A DNA stretch of 45,278 nucleotides from Ruminococcus sp. (GCA_014799785.1 JAAVHI010000028.1:2656-47933), one strand, 5' to 3'; positions 1 through 8,303 are shown, numbered from the stretch's first letter. A program made the numbers and translations. Notes: generated from the letters alone by a model not told the origin.

Positions 1-1275
1 GGGGATAATGAATTTGCGCCGTTCAAGAACATTATTAATGAGTTTTATGCAAAGGATATTTCCAAGAAGATAAAATCTGCGCTCCGCACAAAAGCACTTA
101 AAGGCGATTGTGTGTCGGGAATGCCGCCTTACGGTTACAGTAAGGACGAACACGACAGAACAAGGCTTGTTCCCAATGACAAAGCCCCATATGTTCAGAT
201 GATGTTTCAAATGGCGTTGGAGGGCAAAAGCTGTTGGGAAATTGCAAACAAATTGCAGGAACTCAAACTGCTTATTCCGAGAGCCGAAAATTTAGTGCGT
301 AACGGAAATGCAGACAGCCCGACTTTTCCGAAATATCCGTACAGCTGGCAAAAATCCACTATCAAGGGTATTCTGACAAATCCCGTTTATACCGGGAAAA
401 CTGTCAGTCACAAGCATGAGGTAAAGTCTTTTAAGGACAAGCGAATTATCGAACACCCTGAGGAGGACTGGATCGTTGTTGAAAATACTCACGAACCGCT
501 TGTAAGCGAGAGTGATTTTGAAACGGTCAAGGCTCGTATTTCAATTAAGACTCGTGACAAAACTACAAACCCCGACAACATTTTCAGAGGAATTGTTTAC
601 TGTCCCGATTGCGGCAAAAGGCACGGATTTTCTAAGAGAAAGTGCGATAAAAACAGCAAGGGAGCATACCGATGCGCGACTATGGTCAAGTATGGGAAAG
701 ATTATTGCTCAAACCATTATGTAACCTTTGAACAGCTTTATGAAGTCGTTTTGAGCGATGTTCAGCGGCACGCTGCGCTTGCAGAGCGTGATTTTGACAA
801 GTATGTTGCTGTATTAAGCAAAGCTTCGGATACGAGTAAAAATACCGAAAAGTCCTCGCTTATTCGTGAGGCGGACAAGGCTAAAAAGAGAATTTCCGAA
901 CTGGATATTCTTCTGCAAAAGCTTTATGAAGACAAGGTTTTCGGCGTTATTTCCGAGGAACGTTTTCTGTCAATGTCAAGCAGTATGGAAAACGAGTTAT
1001 CGGAATTAAAGGCAAGGGTCAAGCAAATTTCCGACTATGTGAGTGAAAATGAAAAGAACTCCGCAAATGCCTCTGCATTTGCAAAACTTGTTGAACAGTA
1101 TATCGGCATTTCGGAGCTTGATTATGAGCTTGTACATATGCTGATTGATAAGATTTATATTCATGAGCGGGAAGTGATAGACGGTAAATCTCACATAAAG
1201 ATTGACATCTGCTACAGGTTTATCGGGAATTGTTCTGAGGACGAACCTGTTACTGTTATTCGGCGGAAAAGTTAG
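1..1275 (+). CDS. Large serine recombinase, 5'-partial
   Basis: Site-specific DNA recombinase of the large serine family, which integrates and excises mobile elements. The frame is open from base 1, so the start and most of the resolvase catalytic domain, including the nucleophilic serine, lie left of the window; about 424 residues are visible. The first 40 (FAPFKNIINEFYAKDISKKI) are the end of the catalytic domain. They are followed by the recombinase DNA-binding domain (PPYGY, then NPVYTG), a zinc ribbon starting CPDCGK at about residue 201 with later Cys residues, a coiled-coil stretch and a C-terminal IDICYRFIG strand. The ATG at 112 is internal, not the start. Such genes usually lie at one end of their element, so an element edge just after the stop at 1275 is likely (inference). 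The adjacent broken integrase supports this. Confidence 0.9.
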   Translation, partial: GDNEFAPFKNIINEFYAKDISKKIKSALRTKALKGDCVSGMPPYGYSKDEHDRTRLVPNDKAPYVQMMFQMALEGKSCWEIANKLQELKLLIPRAENLVRNGNADSPTFPKYPYSWQKSTIKGILTNPVYTGKTVSHKHEVKSFKDKRIIEHPEEDWIVVENTHEPLVSESDFETVKARISIKTRDKTTNPDNIFRGIVYCPDCGKRHGFSKRKCDKNSKGAYRCATMVKYGKDYCSNHYVTFEQLYEVVLSDVQRHAALAERDFDKYVAVLSKASDTSKNTEKSSLIREADKAKKRISELDILLQKLYEDKVFGVISEERFLSMSSSMENELSELKARVKQISDYVSENEKNSANASAFAKLVEQYIGISELDYELVHMLIDKIYIHEREVIDGKSHIKIDICYRFIGNCSEDEPVTVIRRKS

Positions 1276-1303
1276 GTAACATATTGAAATATGTTCTGTT
1301 TAT

Positions 1304-2029
1304 TTGGCGCACTATAAACAGAAATCATACGCTGTAAAAATGGACTTGGTTTCCGACAATCCTTGCTCTAAGGTAAGTATACCAAAGGGTGAAATTAAGG
1401 AAAAGCAAATCTATTCGCAAGAAGAAATGGAGTTACTGCTTACTAAAATTGCGGACGAGCCAATCAAGTACAGAGCGTTTTTCTATCTTATTGCTTATAG
1501 CGGTTTCCGTCGGAGCGAGATGTTAGGTCTGGAGTGGAAAGATATTGATTTTGAAAATAATATCATCAGCGTTCGGCGAACTTCCAATTATACCGCCGAA
1601 AGAGGTACATATACCGATACCACTAAAACCAAAAGGTCGCAAAGGACGTTGAAAATCTCGCCGTACATTATGGAGTTACTCCGTGAACTCAAAGACGAGC
1701 AAGATAATGAGGCTTTACGGCTTGGCAGCAAGTGGGTTGAAACGGACAGGTTATTCACCAAGTGGAACGGCGAGGAAATGAATAATCAAACTCCTTACGG
1801 CTGGCTGAAAGAGTTTTGCGAGAAAAACAACCTGCCATTTTATGGGTTACATTCATTCCGGCATTTTGCGGCTTCTTCGCTTATCTCGGCGGGACTTGAT
1901 GTTACCACAGTTTCGGGAGCTTTAGGACATTGCAACAGCGGAACAACTTTGAACGTATATTCCCATATGTTCCAAACGGCGCAAGCGAGAGTGTCCGAAG
2001 CAATGGACGGAGCGTTTGGTTTCTTATAA
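1304..2029 (+). pseudogene. Tyrosine integrase, N-terminally truncated
   Basis: The catalytic domain of a phage/ICE-type tyrosine recombinase. Visible are the first Arg box (SGFRRSEMLGLEW), the HSFRH box, GHCNSGTTLNVYSH with the second active His, and the nucleophile Tyr of VYSH. Full-length relatives have an arm-binding domain and a SAM-like core-binding domain ahead of this, roughly 150 residues more. Here the frame is stopped at 1277 and the only start is a TTG at 1304 with no good ribosome site, so it is probably a remnant cut by the neighbouring serine-recombinase element. The 3' end points at the 3' end of tRNA-Glu, the usual placing of an integrase whose att site is the tRNA. A shortened active protein is possible but less likely. 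Confidence 0.8.
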
Positions 2030-2159
2030 AAAAAGCAAGGCGGATGAAGCCTTGCGGACAAGATTTTCAAAACAGCGGACAGATAGCGGACAAACCGTAT
2101 TTCTGCTAAAACAAAAATCCCGCAAACACCGTAGTTTAGGCATTTGCGGGGAAACATAA

Positions 2160-2234
2160 TGGTGACCCGTACGGGAATTGAACCCATGATTACGCCGTGA
2201 AAGGGCGTCGTCTTAACCTCTTGACCAACGGGCC
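2160..2234 (-). tRNA. tRNA-Glu (TTC)
   Basis: The reverse complement folds as a 75-nt tRNA. The acceptor arm GGCCCGT pairs with ACGGGTC, the T-loop reads GGTTCAATTCC, the anticodon loop is CTTTCAC giving anticodon TTC, and CCA is encoded. Its 3' end faces the truncated integrase and is the probable attachment site of the element to the left. Confidence 0.95.
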
Positions 2235-2267
2235 AAAACTAAGCCGCCGATATTTCAGCAGCCCGTT

Positions 2268-2344
2268 TGGTAGCGAGAGTGAGACTTGAACTCACGACCT
2301 ACCGGGTATGAACCGGTTGCTCTAGCCAGCTGAGCTATCTCGCC
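2268..2344 (-). tRNA. tRNA-Met (CAT)
   Basis: The reverse complement folds as a 77-nt tRNA. The D-arm is TAGCTCAGCTGGCTAGAGC, the anticodon loop TTCATAC (anticodon CAT), the T-arm GAGTTCAAGTCTC, and CCA is encoded. The D-arm and context suggest elongator rather than initiator tRNA. It lies 33 bases upstream of tRNA-Glu in the same orientation, probably in one transcript. Confidence 0.93.
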
Positions 2345-2519
2345 ATACTGTACACTTTTAAGCGACTTATATATTATACAACATAATTTTTCCCTTGTCA
2401 ATAGTTTTTTTCAAAAAAATCATATTTATTCATTTTTACCCGATAAAACGTTATAATACGCGGGAAAATGAGCTATTTTAGACAATGATAAAGCTGTACC
2501 ATAACTATTAAAATATTTT

Positions 2520-2557
2520 GAACGCTTTCGGCATATTTGACTTTAAGCGTTCTTTTT
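2520..2557. terminator. Hairpin followed by T-run in the tRNA/PDE intergenic gap
   Basis: GAACGCTT at 2520 pairs with AAGCGTTC at 2545 and is followed by TTTTT. It has the shape of a + strand terminator, but no + strand gene precedes it. The rest of the 2345-2678 gap holds only AT-rich DNA, repeated TGCACAAA boxes and the promoter listed next. Confidence 0.4.
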
Positions 2558-2620
2558 GTGCAAAAAGAATCACATTTTTCGTGATGGTGCACAAATAATT
2601 TGCGTTGCTGCACAAAGTAT

Positions 2621-2649
2621 TTGACAAATTTGTTCTTTGATGATATAAT
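2621..2649 (+). promoter_or_regulatory. Sigma-A promoter for the 2679 gene
   Basis: Perfect TTGACA (2621-2626) and TATAAT (2644-2649) with a 17-bp spacer, about 30 bp ahead of the gene. Two direct TGCACAAA boxes (2588 and 2609, 21 bp apart) end just upstream of the -35, and an inverted copy lies at 2555. They may be operator half sites. Confidence 0.85.
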
Positions 2650-2678
2650 TATTTTAATAAATATTTAGGGGGATTTTT

Positions 2679-3143
2679 ATGCCCGAATGCCGTGAGTGCT
2701 TGATTTGCCGCTCTTGTGATGAGGACGGCAGGATACTTTTTCTTACCTACAATAAAACGGACGGAAAAATTCACGAGTACGCAAACGAGGAAATTATCCA
2801 AAAGATCGTAGAGCGCCGAATAGCAAATGCCAAGCTCGAAAATACCGTGGTGAAAATTACCGACAGCAAAAGGGTCATCGCAAAGATAAGCTGCGAGGAA
2901 AGAAAGCTTTCCGCCGTGTTTTACATATTTGACAGATACGTCTCAAAAGAGGGGAGCCCGATGCTTCTGGCGGTAAGCAACTGCGGTGAAAAATTTGAGT
3001 TTTCGGAAAACCTCGCCGCCGATTTTTGCAGCGGCAGGCATGTCGTGAACGGATATATGACAAAAAAAGGATTCAAGATAATTAATGTTCCCGCATATAT
3101 TACAGCTTTGAACAAGTCTCTTGAACATGCTGATACCGACTGA
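2679..3143 (+). CDS. Hypothetical Cys-rich protein upstream of an EAL protein
   Basis: A 154-residue protein I do not recognise. The N-terminus carries CxxC-spaced cysteines (CRECLICRSC, residues 4-13), suggesting a metal or redox site. The rest is mixed alpha/beta with no membrane segment or signal peptide. Translation starts at an ATG after an AGGGGGA ribosome site, under a consensus sigma-A promoter. It is followed directly by the phosphodiesterase gene and is probably co-transcribed with it. A role as a sensor or partner of that enzyme would be a guess from position only. Confidence 0.75.
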   Translation: MPECRECLICRSCDEDGRILFLTYNKTDGKIHEYANEEIIQKIVERRIANAKLENTVVKITDSKRVIAKISCEERKLSAVFYIFDRYVSKEGSPMLLAVSNCGEKFEFSENLAADFCSGRHVVNGYMTKKGFKIINVPAYITALNKSLEHADTD

Positions 3144-3198
3144 GCAGCGTGCTTTCTGCGGCATTTATGACGTACTGCCGGAAAGGAATGGTCTATTT

Positions 3199-4875
3199 AT
3201 GGGAAAAAGAATTTTTGAGGCTTTGAATGATTTTATAACGCGTACGCATGAGATGTGCGCTTTTGTTGTGGACTTTTCGGACGGCGGCTTTGACGTTATG
3301 TCTAATGGCATTTTTTCCGCAATCCTCGACGGAAGCGTCAATCCGCTTGAACAGCTTGCGGAAAGCAAGTGCATCCATGAGGCGGACAGCGTTGTCCTCG
3401 GCGCATTCTGCCGCGATCTGCTTAATTCATGCAAAATACCAATTCAGGAGGATCACTTTACTGTCCCGTTCCGCGGAATAGTTTCGGATGATCCCTCGGA
3501 CGCCGACTACAAATGGATTAATCTGACGGTTGTTATTGACCGCGGCGACGATCTGACGGCAAAATGCATTATCGGTCATCTCAGACTGATGAACAATGCC
3601 GAGATACTCAATAAAATAATTACCGACAGCTTTACCAACGACAAGCACCCGCAGGTGTTCAACGGTCAGGCGAAGCGCATTATTGAGGATACGAGCCGAA
3701 ATGCGGCTATAGTTCAGTTCGATATCGAGAAATTCAAGCTTATCAATGTTAAGTACGGCGAGGAAAAGGGTACCGAAATACTGAACTATATCAAGAACGG
3801 TCTTGATACGATCTGTACTGACAAACAGGTCTACACGCGTCTGTCGGCGGATGTTTTCATGATTGCAATGTCCTACGACAAGCCGGAGGAGATCGAGCGG
3901 CTTATATCGCGTATCGAGGAGCGTCTCGGCAGCTTTGGGGACATTTCATACAAGCTTGTTTTCGGCGTGAATATCGTTACCGACCGAAGCGTACCCATGC
4001 GCAAGCTGGGGGACAGAACTGCTATGGCAAGGCAGAGCATAAAGGGGAATGCCCTCAAAAACGTGTGCTACTACTCAGAAAATCAGGAGAGCAGTCTTGT
4101 TTCCAAAAAATTTATCGAGGACAGAATGGACTATGCTCTTGAACACGGCGAATTTGTAATGTACCTCCAGCCGAAATACAGCATCAGTACTGCGGGAGTT
4201 GTTGGCGCAGAGGCCCTGGTAAGATGGATACACCCCGAAAAGGGAATGCTGCCGCCCGCGGAATTTATTGCAGTATTTGAAAAGAACGGCTTTATCACAA
4301 AGCTTGACAGATACATATGGGAGCAGGCGTGCAAGGCTATACGCGGCTGGATAGACAGCGGAGTTCAGCCGGTGCCTATTTCCGTAAACATTTCAAGAGT
4401 ACATCTGACGGACGAAAAATTCATAGACGATCTTGACGCTTTGGTGGAGAAGTATGATATTCCCAAAAATATGATTGAGACCGAGATCACAGAGTCCGTG
4501 GAAAACGCGGGGGACGGCGACGTTATCAAAAAGCTTAAGGAAAGAGGCTATATGCTTCTTATGGACGACTTCGGGTCTGGTTATTCCTCTCTCAATATGC
4601 TGAAAAATACTCCATTTGACGTTATCAAGATAGACAGGGATTTCTTCAGCGAGTTCATGCTTTCGGACAGGGGAAAGAAAATAATTTCTCACACTATTTC
4701 AATGTCCAAGGATATCGGTCTGGATATGGTAGCCGAAGGCGTGGAAACAAAGGAGCAGGCGGAATTTCTGCATAACTGCGGCTGCGACGTTGCTCAGGGA
4801 TACTTTTATTCCAAGCCCGTAAGTCTGAATGATTTTGAACATATTGCATATGATGACTTTATCGCAACAGACTGA
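3199..4875 (+). CDS. PAS-like / degenerate GGDEF / EAL c-di-GMP phosphodiesterase
   Basis: Probable cytoplasmic c-di-GMP phosphodiesterase. An N-terminal PAS-like sensor region (about 155 residues) precedes a GGDEF-fold domain (FDIEKFKLINVKYGEEKG) in which the signature is RLSADVF instead of RxGGDEF, so it should not make c-di-GMP. The EAL domain looks complete: AEALVRW, VNISR, ETEITE, MDDFGSGYSSL, IKID, AEGVET and AQGYFYSKP retain the metal-binding and catalytic residues. The frame is open up to a TTG at 3121, overlapping the previous gene, but the ATG at 3199 has an AAAGGA ribosome site (3182-3187) and is preferred; the long form would be 584 residues. It is likely co-transcribed with the Cys-rich gene. 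Confidence 0.9.
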   Translation: MGKRIFEALNDFITRTHEMCAFVVDFSDGGFDVMSNGIFSAILDGSVNPLEQLAESKCIHEADSVVLGAFCRDLLNSCKIPIQEDHFTVPFRGIVSDDPSDADYKWINLTVVIDRGDDLTAKCIIGHLRLMNNAEILNKIITDSFTNDKHPQVFNGQAKRIIEDTSRNAAIVQFDIEKFKLINVKYGEEKGTEILNYIKNGLDTICTDKQVYTRLSADVFMIAMSYDKPEEIERLISRIEERLGSFGDISYKLVFGVNIVTDRSVPMRKLGDRTAMARQSIKGNALKNVCYYSENQESSLVSKKFIEDRMDYALEHGEFVMYLQPKYSISTAGVVGAEALVRWIHPEKGMLPPAEFIAVFEKNGFITKLDRYIWEQACKAIRGWIDSGVQPVPISVNISRVHLTDEKFIDDLDALVEKYDIPKNMIETEITESVENAGDGDVIKKLKERGYMLLMDDFGSGYSSLNMLKNTPFDVIKIDRDFFSEFMLSDRGKKIISHTISMSKDIGLDMVAEGVETKEQAEFLHNCGCDVAQGYFYSKPVSLNDFEHIAYDDFIATD

Positions 4876-4962
4876 CGTAAATTTAACTGAGCATTAATTT
4901 TAGCAGTTTCCGAAAGATTTTTAATTAATTTATTTTCGGAAATAACATTATCTCCAATAAAT

Positions 4963-5003
4963 AAAAAATCCGCATAGAAATTAAAATCTATGCGGATTTT
5001 TTT
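4963..5003. terminator. Bidirectional rho-independent terminator
   Basis: AAAAAATCCGCATAGA pairs with TCTATGCGGATTTTTTT across a short AT loop. It lies between the converging EAL gene (+) and AT-hook gene (-) and has the A/T runs needed to work both ways. Confidence 0.9.
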
Positions 5004-5013
5004 ATTCTGAAAA

Positions 5014-5871
5014 TTAAAGTACAGCGTTAATGAAAAGAATTGTTTTCTTCAGGTTGCAGTTGCCGAACGTAACAGATCCGTCCGCAAGCGCGTCGTAAAT
5101 ATTCTTTGTGCCGTTCAGTACGTTCATAAACTCAGCAGCATTTGCTTCGATATAAACGTCGTAATCATCATACTTGTAAGGTTCAACCATAATTTTTCCG
5201 TCGGAAACAACGATGTAGAAAATACCCTGTGCGGAATCCTTAAGCTCGATATTTACGGCAATAGGATATTTAATTCTGGAAATATCAGCGGAAGCGACCT
5301 TTTTCTTTGCAGCGTCAACAACCATATTATATGTGAGAGCTTTTTTCCTGCCTCTCTTTGCGGGAGCTTTTTCCTCGGTTTTCTTTGCACCGCGTTTGCT
5401 TGCTGTTTTTGCGGGAGCAGCCTCAGACTTTGCAGCAGCGGGTTTTCTTCCGCGCTTTTTCTCGGTCTTGGGAGCTTCGTCCTTTTTAGCGGGAGCGGCT
5501 TTTTCTTTTTTAGCGGCAGGAGCTTTTTCCGTTTTTGTTGTTTTTGCTGTTTTGGTTTTATCGGATTTTGCTGCGGGAGCCTTTTCAGCAGGCTTCTCCG
5601 TTTTTGCCGCGGGAGCTTTTTCAGTCTTTGCCGCAGGAGCTTTTTCAGTTTTCGCAGCGGGTTTTCTTCCGCGCTTTTTCTCGGTCTTGGGAGCTTCCTT
5701 CTTTGTCTCAGCAGCCTTTTCGGTCTTTGCGGCAGATTCGGTTTTAGCTGCGGGAGCGTTTTCGGTTTTTGCCGAAGTATCGACAGTTACAGCTGCTTCT
5801 GCTTTAACGTCAGCATTTTTTTTAGCAGCGCCGTTTTTTTCTTCCTGGAGATTTTTCTTGGTATTAGCCAT
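5014..5871 (-). CDS. AT-hook, Ala/Lys-rich protein with C-terminal SCP2-like domain
   Basis: A 285-residue protein in two parts. Residues 1-177 are low-complexity Ala/Lys/Glu/Pro, resembling bacterial histone H1-like tails, with repeats of KTEKAPAA and three AT-hook-type cores: RGRKP at about 67-71 and 140-144, RGRKK at about 173-177. Residues 178-285 form a folded domain resembling the SCP2 sterol-carrier fold (YIEANAAEFMNVLNGT, then DALADGSVTF). The tail suggests binding in the minor groove of AT-rich DNA; the SCP2-like part could bind a lipid or act as a dimer module. Both functions are inferred. It has its own promoter and an AGGAGG site before the ATG. The repetitive tail is prone to length change. 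Confidence 0.8.
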   Translation of the reverse strand: MANTKKNLQEEKNGAAKKNADVKAEAAVTVDTSAKTENAPAAKTESAAKTEKAAETKKEAPKTEKKRGRKPAAKTEKAPAAKTEKAPAAKTEKPAEKAPAAKSDKTKTAKTTKTEKAPAAKKEKAAPAKKDEAPKTEKKRGRKPAAAKSEAAPAKTASKRGAKKTEEKAPAKRGRKKALTYNMVVDAAKKKVASADISRIKYPIAVNIELKDSAQGIFYIVVSDGKIMVEPYKYDDYDVYIEANAAEFMNVLNGTKNIYDALADGSVTFGNCNLKKTILFINAVL

Positions 5872-5940
5872 GGATAATATCCTCCTTAAATAAATAAGTC
5901 TATAAACTCTGAAACAGCAAATAAACTTTACTTTAAAAAC

Positions 5941-5969
5941 ATTATAACCAATTTAGAAACAAATGTCAA
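5941..5969 (-). promoter_or_regulatory. Sigma-A promoter of the AT-hook gene
   Basis: On the minus strand TTGACA (5964-5969) and TATAAT (5941-5946) are separated by 17 bp, about 70 bp before the ATG. An AGGAGG ribosome site precedes the start codon. Confidence 0.85.
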
Positions 5970-6044
5970 TAAATAATTACATTTTTTTCTGATTTTTTTA
6001 TTTGAAATTTAAATAAAATAAAAAATACAGCAAAAATAAAAAAA

Positions 6045-6530
6045 TTATTTATGATATTTTCCGCCGTTTAGTATTTGAAAAGAACGGTATATCTGTTCAA
6101 GAAGCATTACTCTTGCAAGCATATGCGGAAATGTCATTTCAGACATTGATAATTTAAAACCGCACATTTTTTTAATTTCCTCGTCAATACCGAAAGAGCT
6201 GCCTATAATAAAATTAAGAGTACTCTTTCCCGAAACGGAAATTTCCCCGATCTTTTCGGCAAGCCTTTCAGATGAAAGCTGTTTTCCCTCAATGCACATA
6301 GCAATGTTGAAGCAGTCCTTTCCGTCAAGGAGCTTTTTCATTGCTTTGCCCTCCGCGGACAAAGCCGCCGATATTTCTTTTTCTGAGGGGGAGTCGGGGA
6401 GTCTGCTTTCCGCAAGCTCAGTCACCGTAAGTCTGCAAAAAGCATTCAGACGTTTTGAATACTCTCCGCACGCCTCGCGGAAATAGCTTTCTTTAAGCTT
6501 TCCGACCGTAATAAGGTTAATGTTCATCAT
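6045..6530 (-). CDS. rlmH: 23S rRNA pseudouridine-1915 N3-methyltransferase RlmH
   Basis: A SPOUT methyltransferase that uses SAM to methylate pseudouridine 1915 in helix 69 of 23S rRNA. At 161 residues it is the usual family length. It begins NINLITVGKLKE, has the FIIGSSFG SAM-knot motif, then LSMSEMTFPHMLARVMLLEQIYR, and ends in the diagnostic GGKYHK. It follows the WalJ-like gene by nine bases, an order seen in many Firmicutes, and is probably the last gene of the cheW-walJ-rlmH transcript. The start is a double ATG; the second Met fits the family equally well. Confidence 0.95.
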   Translation of the reverse strand: MMNINLITVGKLKESYFREACGEYSKRLNAFCRLTVTELAESRLPDSPSEKEISAALSAEGKAMKKLLDGKDCFNIAMCIEGKQLSSERLAEKIGEISVSGKSTLNFIIGSSFGIDEEIKKMCGFKLSMSEMTFPHMLARVMLLEQIYRSFQILNGGKYHK

Positions 6531-6539
6531 ATCGTTCTT

Positions 6540-7316
6540 TCACACCGCCACAAATCCGCCGCTTGTCTGGACGGGAGCAACGGAAAGAATATAATCCGCG
6601 TTTCTTCTGAAGCCGTCAAGGCATGAAACAACGGTATTTTCGGCAATTTCGGGACGGTTGTTTTCCTGCGAAAGATGTCCCAGAATAATTTTTTCCGTAC
6701 CGCTTTTCACAAGTTCAGCGGCAAATTTTCCGCTGTCAATATTTGAAAGATGTCCGTTTCCGCTGAAAATTCTCATTTTGAGATAATAGGGATACGAACC
6801 GTTTCTTAGCATTTCCACATCATAATTTGCTTCCAGCAGAACGCAGCTTGTTCCGAGCAGAGCTTTTTCGATTTCCTCAGTTACGTGTCCCAGATCGGTG
6901 CAGACCGCCGCCGATTTTCCGTCGGGAAACGTTACCTTGTATCCGCAGGATTCACGCGCGTCATGTGGAGTGCTGAAACACTCTACGCTCATTCCGCAGA
7001 TCTCTTCGCCGTCTGAAATTTCATAATATTCACCGCTGACTGCGCCTGATTTTAAAAGGTACTCCAAAGTAAGTCCGCGGGCAAAAACGGGAGCCTTTAT
7101 CTTTTTTGTCAAAACTGCCAGACCCTTTATATGGTCGCTGTGCTCGTGAGTAACAAAAACGGCTTTTATCGAATCCACCGAAAGACCGTTCAGTTCCAGT
7201 GCATTTTTCAGTCTGCTGAGCGACACGCCGTCGTCAATAAGTATTCCCTCGTTTTTGCTGCCTATGTATATGCTGTTTCCTTTGCTTGAGGAAAACAGCG
7301 GATAAACTCTCGCCAA
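6540..7316 (-). CDS. walJ: MBL-fold metallohydrolase, WalJ/YycJ-like
   Basis: Metallo-beta-lactamase-fold hydrolase of the YycJ (WalJ) group, 258 residues. It shows the leading SSSKGNSIYIG and LIDDG, the metal motif THEHSDH, later ligands in TPHDA, CTDLGH and LEANYD, and a final LGHLSQENN. Family members are predicted exonucleases or phosphodiesterases, and in B. subtilis the homologue sits with walRK and rlmH. Here no walRK is near and the gene lies between a CheW-like gene and rlmH. The ATG is 23 bases downstream of the CheW stop, consistent with an operon. Confidence 0.88.
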   Translation of the reverse strand: MARVYPLFSSSKGNSIYIGSKNEGILIDDGVSLSRLKNALELNGLSVDSIKAVFVTHEHSDHIKGLAVLTKKIKAPVFARGLTLEYLLKSGAVSGEYYEISDGEEICGMSVECFSTPHDARESCGYKVTFPDGKSAAVCTDLGHVTEEIEKALLGTSCVLLEANYDVEMLRNGSYPYYLKMRIFSGNGHLSNIDSGKFAAELVKSGTEKIILGHLSQENNRPEIAENTVVSCLDGFRRNADYILSVAPVQTSGGFVAV

Positions 7317-7339
7317 AGCAATGCTCCTCAGTATTTTCT

Positions 7340-8173
7340 TTACGCCTTGTTGCCCACGTCGGAAAGCTTGAGCAGCTCGTCTTCATCGACAATAAGTATT
7401 TCCATGTCGAGCTTGTCGTTGCGTACAACTCTTTCAAAGAATTTGGACTGCAAAAGAATATTCATGCTTTCGCCGCCGATAACAGGCTCGACCTTGTCAA
7501 CTGCCAGTACGCCGTCAACAAGAAGTCCGAGCATCTGATGCTCGTCGGCAAGAACGACCACGATCTCACGGTATGCGTTTTTGTACACTTCCTGAGCTTC
7601 ACTGAGTATAGCGATCACCCTTGGATAGTATTCCGTCTTTATTTTGTTAAAGAGCGCTTTTGCAGCAGCATCTTCTCCGCGGTTCATCTCGCTTATAGCC
7701 TTAGCGGCAGTTTCGTGGAGGAGCCTGTGAGGTTCCTCGATCTTCTTGATATAGAAAGCGGCAGGGTGATTTCCTTTGATAAACTGATCGTACCATTTTC
7801 CGAAAGCGCACTTGTGGGGATCTATCGCAAGAGTAAATTTCTCTTTGGTCTCAAGGCATTTTTCAAAAGTATCAAGCCATCTTATGTGATCGAGTCGGCG
7901 CTGTTCTATCATTTTTCCGAATTCAGCGACTTCCTCGTCAATCGAGGAAAAGTGAAAGAGCTTACGCATATTGAGGAGCGGGTAGACCTCTCCTCTGCGC
8001 TCTACGAGACCGCAGTAAATGTCCGGAGCGTCAGGTATCGGAGTTATCTTGCCGGGCATTTCAAGTCCGTTAACATATTTGCTGTTGACCGCATAAGCCT
8101 TTTCGTTCAGCGTAAAAATAAGCCATGGCAGTTCATCGCGTTCCTCCGCGTCGGGGGTATAGTTTTCATTCAT
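7340..8173 (-). CDS. CheW-like protein with an inserted CZB zinc-binding domain
   Basis: A 277-residue protein. Residues about 15-73 are the first half of a CheW coupling domain (LIFTLNEKAYAV, GLVERRGEVYPLLNMR). Residues about 203-270 are its second half (REIVVVLADEHQMLGLLVDGV). Between them lies a helical CZB (chemoreceptor zinc-binding) domain with His96 and Trp99 of HIRW, Cys122 of CAFGKW, and His149 and His153, the complete 3His/1Cys ligand set in the right order. CheW normally links receptors to CheA; CZB domains sense zinc or hypochlorite-type oxidation of the Cys. This protein may make coupling depend on zinc or redox state (inference). The chosen ATG has AGGAGG six bases upstream; the open frame runs 18 residues further. 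No receptor or CheA gene is nearby. Confidence 0.87.
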   Translation of the reverse strand: MNENYTPDAEERDELPWLIFTLNEKAYAVNSKYVNGLEMPGKITPIPDAPDIYCGLVERRGEVYPLLNMRKLFHFSSIDEEVAEFGKMIEQRRLDHIRWLDTFEKCLETKEKFTLAIDPHKCAFGKWYDQFIKGNHPAAFYIKKIEEPHRLLHETAAKAISEMNRGEDAAAKALFNKIKTEYYPRVIAILSEAQEVYKNAYREIVVVLADEHQMLGLLVDGVLAVDKVEPVIGGESMNILLQSKFFERVVRNDKLDMEILIVDEDELLKLSDVGNKA

Positions 8174-8303
8174 AATAATCCTCCTGTAATGACCGCGGCA
8201 ATGCGCCGCATATATGATCTGACGCAAGGAATATTTTTAACGGCGCTCCGATTCTCATTGCTGAAAAAAGTTCGGCAGAAAATAATAAACCGTTGCTGAA
8301 AGC

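Noticed and set aside
1..2160. Prophage or complete ICE
   Set aside because: Only recombinase ends are in the window; no structural, replication or conjugation genes are visible, so the type of element cannot be told.
5333..5893. 186-residue + strand frame rich in Phe and Ala
   Set aside because: It is the complement of the Ala/Lys repeats of the AT-hook gene; no ribosome site.
7286..8299. 337-residue + strand frame opposite the CheW-CZB gene
   Set aside because: It is antisense to a gene with clear domains, ribosome site and promoter; its own translation shows no family pattern.
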